This document shows, one piece after another, positions 5,548 to 10,158 of a stretch of DNA of 10,158 nucleotides. A model generated the notes under the pieces. The model was not told where the DNA came from and did no database searches. It was given only the letters and a program-made list of their open reading frames with translations. The stretch is from Chloroflexia bacterium. GTDB lineage: Bacteria > Chloroflexota > Chloroflexia > Thermomicrobiales > UBA6265. Position numbers and translations under genes: made by a program. The stretch spans positions 1 through 10,158 of the forward strand of contig JACCVC010000180.1 in assembly GCA_013698305.1 (NCBI GenBank), given 5' to 3'. Each line of letters opens with the position of its first letter. The first letter of the stretch is position 1.

Positions 5548-5594
5548 GTTGCGTCCACTGGTCCTCTGCTCCGTCTCACTCCAGGGAGAACACC

Positions 5595-6329
<735 letters not shown>

Positions 6330-6380
6330 CGCCTGACCTGTGGCGCCAGCGTTGGTTTGCGGAAAGGACGGGACCCTGTC

Positions 6381-6938
6381 ATGGCCTCGGAAATCTCGAA
6401 GGACGCCGAGTCTCGTATGCTGAAGGCGATGGACGCCTTGCACCACAATCTGGGATCGATTCGTACTGGACGCGCATCCCCGGCCCTGCTGGATCGTGTA
6501 CACGTCGACTACTACGGCGCGTCGACCCCGCTCAATCAACTTGCGGGCATCTCCGCGCCGGAGCCACGTCTCCTGGTAATCCAGCCCTGGGACCAGGGCA
6601 GCATGAGCGCAATCGAGCGCGCCATCCAGCAATCCGATCTCGGGCTCGTTCCGAACAATGACGGCCAGCTCATTCGACTCAACATTCCTGCCCTCACCGA
6701 AGAACGGCGAAAGGAACTGGTCAAGGTCGTTCACTCGACCGTCGAAGAAAGCAAGGTGGCCGTGCGCAACATCCGCCGCGATGCCGTCAGCCACATCCGG
6801 AAGCAGCTCACCGACAAGGAGATATCCCAGGACGACGAACGACGAGATTCCGAGGAAATCGACACGCTGTCGAAGAAGTACGTGGACCGCGCCGAAACCA
6901 TCGGAAAAGACAAGGAACAGGAAGTCCTCGAGGTCTGA
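6381..6938 (+). CDS. frr: Ribosome recycling factor
   Basis: RRF works with EF-G after termination to split the 70S ribosome from mRNA and tRNA. Starting at ATG 6381 the product is 185 residues, exactly the usual length. Seen: LHHNLGSIRTGRASPALLD near residues 20-38 (conserved helix 1), the beta domain with the LLVIQPWD segment, then RLNIPALTEERRKELVK and VAVRNIRRDA (127-136), the conserved C-terminal helices. A TTG eight codons upstream (6357) is in frame but has no suitable ribosome binding site; GGAAAGGA (6361-6368) serves the ATG with a rather long spacing of 12 bases. The stop is 2 bases before the uppS start, and the uppS ribosome binding site lies inside the end of frr. Confidence 0.96.
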   Translation: MASEISKDAESRMLKAMDALHHNLGSIRTGRASPALLDRVHVDYYGASTPLNQLAGISAPEPRLLVIQPWDQGSMSAIERAIQQSDLGLVPNNDGQLIRLNIPALTEERRKELVKVVHSTVEESKVAVRNIRRDAVSHIRKQLTDKEISQDDERRDSEEIDTLSKKYVDRAETIGKDKEQEVLEV

Positions 6939-6940
6939 CC

Positions 6941-7735
6941 ATGACACATCAGGCACGCGGGGACGCACCACCACTGCACCACACGGGCGACATTGATTCG
7001 GATACGCATCGCCATTCCGAACTCGAAGATGCTCGCGTTCCGGCTCACGTCGCCATTATCATGGACGGAAATGGACGCTGGGCGCGTCACCGAGGCATGG
7101 CGCGCCTGGAAGGGCACGAAGCCGGCACCGAGAATATCCGCCGCATTTCCTTCGCAGCCGGCCGTTTGGGAATCAAGTACCTCACCCTTTGGGCGTTTTC
7201 ATCCGAAAACTGGCGCCGACCCAAGGAAGAAGTCGACGGAATCCTGAGCATTCTCAGCCGCGCCATTGTGACGGAAACCGAGGAGCTGCACCGCCAGGGC
7301 GCTCAGCTACGCCATATCGGGGATCTCAGTTCGCTTGCTCCGGAACTCCAGGCAGGAATCCAGGGCGCGATCGAGCGAACCAGAAACAATCAGCACCTCG
7401 TCCTCACGCTTGCATTCAACTACGGGGGGCGTCAGGAACTGGTCCACGCCATTCAGGAGATCGTCGCGTCCGGAGTCCCGCATTCAGCCATCGACGAAGA
7501 CCTGGTGCAGCGACATCTCTACACGTCCGATCTCCCCGACCCGGATCTGATCATTCGAACGTCTGGGGAATACCGATTGAGCAATTTCCTGCTCTGGCAA
7601 GGCGCCTACTCGGAACTGTTCTTTTGCCCGACGCTTTGGCCCGACTTCGGTCCGGATCACCTCGAGCAGGCGATACGAGAATATGCGGGCCGCGAACGAC
7701 GGTTCGGCGCCATCTCTCCTTCACAATCGTACTAG
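6941..7735 (+). CDS. uppS: Isoprenyl transferase (undecaprenyl diphosphate synthase)
   Basis: This cis-prenyltransferase adds isopentenyl diphosphate units to farnesyl diphosphate to make the C55 carrier lipid needed for peptidoglycan and other surface polymers. It acts at the inner face of the membrane. Motifs: VAIIMDGNGRWARHRG (37-52) with catalytic Asp42 and the diphosphate-binding arginines, LTLWAFSSENWRRP (81-94), FNYGGRQEL (159-167), and RTSGEYRLSNFLLWQGAYSE (206-225) for homoallylic substrate binding. At 264 residues it is slightly long because about 33 polar, His/Asp-rich residues precede the conserved core. Start ATG 6941 is 2 bases after frr, with GAGGT (6930-6934) in the frr end as ribosome binding site. 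Chain length of the product cannot be read from sequence with certainty. Confidence 0.95.
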   Translation: MTHQARGDAPPLHHTGDIDSDTHRHSELEDARVPAHVAIIMDGNGRWARHRGMARLEGHEAGTENIRRISFAAGRLGIKYLTLWAFSSENWRRPKEEVDGILSILSRAIVTETEELHRQGAQLRHIGDLSSLAPELQAGIQGAIERTRNNQHLVLTLAFNYGGRQELVHAIQEIVASGVPHSAIDEDLVQRHLYTSDLPDPDLIIRTSGEYRLSNFLLWQGAYSELFFCPTLWPDFGPDHLEQAIREYAGRERRFGAISPSQSY

Positions 7736-7739
7736 CGCC

Positions 7740-7755
7740 AGGAGAACGATCACTG
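7740..7755 (+). promoter_or_regulatory. Ribosome binding site and CTG initiation codon for cdsA
   Basis: AGGAGAA (7740-7746) lies 6 bases before CTG 7753. No ATG, GTG or TTG in the cdsA frame lies between the uppS stop and the conserved RSRVLSS start of CdsA. The next in-frame candidate, TTG 7768, is 21 bases from the ribosome binding site. The CTG is therefore the best start. Confidence 0.65.
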
Positions 7756-8619
7756 CGCTCGCGAGTCTTGTCTTCGTTCGGAATCATCGTCGTCGGATTC
7801 ATCTCGTCGCTGCTGGGCGGGGCGATTTTCGCAGCGGTCGTTACCGCCCTTGGGGTCGGGATCTATCACGAGACCGCCCGCATGACCCCACGCATCGGTC
7901 TTGGGTCCGCGCTGCGACTCTCAGGATATGCGGTGATCGTATCCAGTGCCTCGATCGCGCTGCTCACGCAGCAGGCGTGGGGAACGACCCTGGTCATCGC
8001 CATCGTCGCATTGCTTCCAGCCACAATCCTGTTCCACTCCAATCCCGATGCCGATACCTTCGCATCGCTGATGTCGACCATGGCGATCAGCGCGTATGTT
8101 GGTCTTTCGGTCCATGCCGCCATCGGCCTTCGTGAGCTGCCCGGACCCCTCCAGACTGGCTGGGCAGACAACCTGGGTGAGTTCTTCTCACTGACAGGAG
8201 ACTCTACCGCCTTGGGCATGGCGTGGGTGATGGTCGCGATAGCGGCGACCTGGCTCTCAGACACCTGCGCGCTTTTCGTTGGCCGGTCGTTTGGCAGAAC
8301 GCCCTTGCTGCCCCACATCAGCCCCAAAAAGACACTTGAGGGGGCCGCGGGCGCTGTGCTTGGCGCTGTGTTCGCGACCGTGACACTCGTGGTCGTCTTC
8401 GGAATACCGGCCGTGTCGATCCCGCTGGCGATCCTGATCGGCGCCGTGTTCGCCGCGGTAGGGATCTATGGCGACTTGTTTGAATCATTCATAAAGCGGG
8501 CCGCCGGCGTCAAGGACAGCGGTTCGATCATCCCTGGCCACGGCGGCATCTTCGACCGGATGGACGCGCTCTTCCCCACGCTACTCGTCGCCTGGGTGCT
8601 TGCTACCGCCATTCACTAA
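7753..8619 (+). CDS. cdsA: Phosphatidate cytidylyltransferase (CDP-diacylglycerol synthase)
   Basis: CdsA makes CDP-diacylglycerol from phosphatidate and CTP, the branch point of bacterial phospholipid synthesis, in the cytoplasmic membrane. The 288-residue product has about eight hydrophobic segments. It has the full family signature near the C-terminus: SFIKRAAGVKDSG (245-257) then PGHGGIFDRMDALF (261-274), fitting S-x-[hydrophobic]-K-R-x(4)-K-D...H-G-G-x-x-D-R-x-D. Also visible are SDTCALFVGRSFGR (169-182) and SPKKTLEGAAG (190-200), both typical. The N-terminus (M)RSRVLSSFGIIVV corresponds to the usual MRTRVLSA-type start, supporting the CTG at 7753. The open frame runs upstream through uppS, but that part is an out-of-frame shadow. 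The gene is 17 bases after uppS and 37 before dxr. Confidence 0.93.
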   Translation: MRSRVLSSFGIIVVGFISSLLGGAIFAAVVTALGVGIYHETARMTPRIGLGSALRLSGYAVIVSSASIALLTQQAWGTTLVIAIVALLPATILFHSNPDADTFASLMSTMAISAYVGLSVHAAIGLRELPGPLQTGWADNLGEFFSLTGDSTALGMAWVMVAIAATWLSDTCALFVGRSFGRTPLLPHISPKKTLEGAAGAVLGAVFATVTLVVVFGIPAVSIPLAILIGAVFAAVGIYGDLFESFIKRAAGVKDSGSIIPGHGGIFDRMDALFPTLLVAWVLATAIH

Positions 8620-8656
8620 GCTCGTGACGCTCGATTGATCTTTGGGAGTACCGACC

Positions 8657-9805
8657 ATGCCGACCAACATTGCGCTCCTCGGATCTACCGGATCGGTCGG
8701 TCGCCAGACACTTGACGTGATTGAGCGCGCTCCCGACCAGTTCAAGGTCGTCTGCCTTGCCGCCGGCTCCAACGTCGAGCTCCTGGAACAACAGGTCCGC
8801 GTCCATATTCCCGCACTCGTCGTGTCCGGCAAAGCGCTGTCCGCCTCCACCACGGCCGAGACACTTCCCTCGTCTCCAGAATCGCTCATAGCCGCCGCGA
8901 CCCATCCAGATGTCGACCTGGTTGTGTTCGCGATGTCGGGCCATGACGGCATCGCCGCGACGATCGCCGCCATTGAGGCGGGAAAACAGGTGGCGATTGC
9001 CAACAAGGAAGCGATTGTTTGCGCGGGCGACATCATCATGCCGTTGGCGGCGCAGCATGGCATCACTATCCGGCCGGTGGATAGCGAACATAGCGCCATC
9101 TGGCAGTCCATGGCATCAGGCATCCACGACGAGGTTCGCCGGATCGTCATTACTGCATCGGGCGGGCCATTTCGGACAACCCCCGCCGAAGAGCTGGCGC
9201 ATGTCACCGTCGAGCAGGCGATGAAGCACCCCACCTGGAACATGGGCGGGAAGATCACCGTGGACTCGGCGACGCTGGTCAACAAGGGGCTGGAGCTGAT
9301 CGAAGCGCATCATCTCTTTGCCATGCCATTCGACCAGATCGACATCGTGATTCACCCCGAGTCGATCATCCATTCCCTGGTCGAGTTCGTTGACGGCAGT
9401 ACGATTGCACAGCTCAACCAGCCAGACATGCGGCTGCCGATTCAATATGCGCTCACCTGGCCGCGGCATCACCCTGGCCCGGTCGCTTCACTGAATCTCG
9501 CGGAGATCGGATCGCTGACGTTTGAGGAACCCGACGAGGATCGCTTTCCTGCCCTTCGTCTGGCAAGAGACGCAGGACTTTCCGGAGACACGTATCCTAC
9601 CGTCTATAGTGCTGTCGACGAGATCTCGGTGGAGGCCTTCGCCCATGGACGGTTGCGATTCACCGCTATCCCGAGATTGATCGAGACCGTCCTCTCCCGA
9701 CACTCAGCGACGCCTGTCACATCACTGGACGATGTACTGGACGCCGACCAATGGGCGAGACGAGAAGCGACCCGGCTCCTGGCTGAGATTGCGGCTGCCG
9801 GTTAG
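8657..9805 (+). CDS. dxr: 1-deoxy-D-xylulose 5-phosphate reductoisomerase
   Basis: Dxr (IspC) rearranges and reduces 1-deoxyxylulose 5-phosphate to 2-C-methylerythritol 4-phosphate with NADPH and a divalent metal, the committed MEP-pathway step. The 382-residue length is typical. Seen: NADPH-binding GSTGSVGRQTLDVI (9-22), ANKEAIV (115-121), metal ligands in VDSEHSA (Asp142, Glu144) and Glu213 in NKGLE, the SGGPFR phosphate loop (168-173), the flexible lid HPTWNMG (191-197) and HPESIIHS (233-240). ATG 8657 has GGGAG (8644-8648) 8 bases upstream; an in-frame TTG at 8642 is rejected. In the C-terminal domain the usual NAANE-like segment reads SAVDEISVEAF (318-328), a small deviation. All catalytic residues I can place are present, so it should be active. 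Confidence 0.96.
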   Translation: MPTNIALLGSTGSVGRQTLDVIERAPDQFKVVCLAAGSNVELLEQQVRVHIPALVVSGKALSASTTAETLPSSPESLIAAATHPDVDLVVFAMSGHDGIAATIAAIEAGKQVAIANKEAIVCAGDIIMPLAAQHGITIRPVDSEHSAIWQSMASGIHDEVRRIVITASGGPFRTTPAEELAHVTVEQAMKHPTWNMGGKITVDSATLVNKGLELIEAHHLFAMPFDQIDIVIHPESIIHSLVEFVDGSTIAQLNQPDMRLPIQYALTWPRHHPGPVASLNLAEIGSLTFEEPDEDRFPALRLARDAGLSGDTYPTVYSAVDEISVEAFAHGRLRFTAIPRLIETVLSRHSATPVTSLDDVLDADQWARREATRLLAEIAAAG

Positions 9806-9857
9806 CGGCCACGTCGAATCGGCGGCATCTGGCGCGATCGAGAATGGAGGGGCCAAC

Positions 9858-10158
9858 ATGCCCTCATCCATTCAACACCATCCTGTGATCGCATTTCTTT
9901 TGGGCAAGCCATTGCACAGCACCCTCTGTCATCGGCGAGGTGGTCGAGCGCTTGCGCCATCGCTTTCCAACCATTCTGCTGCATCATCCGGGCGATAACA
10001 CCGACATCCCCGATTCCGTCTCGAGGTCGGAATTGCTTGTCCAGCGAGGCCTGAATCGTCCAAGCGCTCAGCGTCGCTCAGAGGCTGGAAGACGCAGGAG
10101 CGCGTTGCGTCAATCCGATCGCCGCGACCCTGGCTTGTAGCAGCGGTGCGGGTGTGGT
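9858..10158 (+). pseudogene. Frameshifted ATP-grasp-like gene, N-terminal part (runs off the window)
   Basis: ATG 9858 has a strong ribosome binding site GGAGGGG (9846-9852), but its own frame stops after 46 codons. Three consecutive frames give one plausible protein. The first gives HHPVIAFLLGKPLHST (up to about 9923). The next gives VIGEVVERLRHRFPTILLHH followed by PGDNTDIPD and SELLVQRGL (about 9928-10053). The third gives VQALSVAQRLEDAGARCVNP followed by IAATLA (about 10058 on). Each step is a +1 shift, near 9922-9927 and 10054-10060. The order (nucleotide-binding-like start, 'LLVQRGL', then 'LEDAGARCVNPIAATL') resembles the pre-ATP-grasp domain of RimK-like ligases, from memory. The catalytic ATP-grasp domain would lie beyond the window. 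Either the gene is decaying or the sequence has two single-base errors here; the intact neighbours argue against general poor quality. Confidence 0.55.

Noticed and set aside
6357..6380. TTG 6357 as the frr start
   Set aside because: No ribosome binding site; ATG 6381 gives the standard 185-residue protein.
7189..7752. Open frame continuing cdsA upstream to give a 476-residue protein
   Set aside because: It runs out of frame through uppS, is Arg/Ser/Pro-rich shadow sequence, and CdsA homology begins only at about 7756.
8642..8656. TTG 8642 as the dxr start
   Set aside because: It overlaps the ribosome binding site GGGAG that serves ATG 8657, and the extra residues are not part of the family.

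Overview
The window is GC-rich bacterial DNA, roughly 60% G+C by eye. Its core is a conserved housekeeping block, all on the + strand: rpsB, tsf, pyrH, frr, uppS, cdsA, dxr. The short EF-Ts, the paired bactofilins, the four-cysteine small protein and the general protein style suggest Chloroflexota, perhaps a Thermomicrobia/Sphaerobacter-like lineage. This is inference from memory of such genomes, not a database match.

Layout. Positions 1-389 hold the 3' end of an IS5-family insertion sequence with the C-terminal half of its transposase. It abuts the remains of a sensor histidine kinase (392-862) that has lost its N-terminal part and carries a +1 frameshift just before its last ATP-binding motif. 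A 339-base non-coding stretch follows, with a palindrome, a -10-like box and a perfect hairpin. Two tandem bactofilin genes come next (1202-1882 and 1918-2484). After a 228-base gap, a TTG-started 76-residue four-cysteine protein overlaps by 4 bases a membrane-anchored SH3 protein (2713-3815).

The spacer 3816-4050 has a 13-bp inverted repeat, a perfect extended -10 promoter and a structured leader before rpsB. From rpsB to dxr (4051-9805) the genes run in one direction with short gaps and probably form one operon, with one internal hairpin between tsf and pyrH. It joins translation (S2, EF-Ts, ribosome recycling factor), pyrimidine nucleotide supply (UMP kinase), lipid-carrier and phospholipid precursor synthesis (UPP synthase, CDP-diacylglycerol synthase) and the first committed MEP-pathway step (DXP reductoisomerase). 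Dxr supplies isoprenoid precursors that UppS finally uses.

After dxr, where many bacteria have the site-2 protease gene rseP, there is a gene with a strong ribosome binding site whose reading frame appears broken twice. Its pieced-together protein looks like the N-terminus of an ATP-grasp-type enzyme.

The most useful observations are: a probable CTG start for cdsA; a GTG start for tsf, supported by a translation start region almost identical to that of rpsB; a terminator-like hairpin at the very 5' end of the predicted rpsB transcript; the coupled cysteine-rich/SH3 gene pair; and broken genes at both ends of an otherwise intact block. I did not find a clearly new defence or mobile system.
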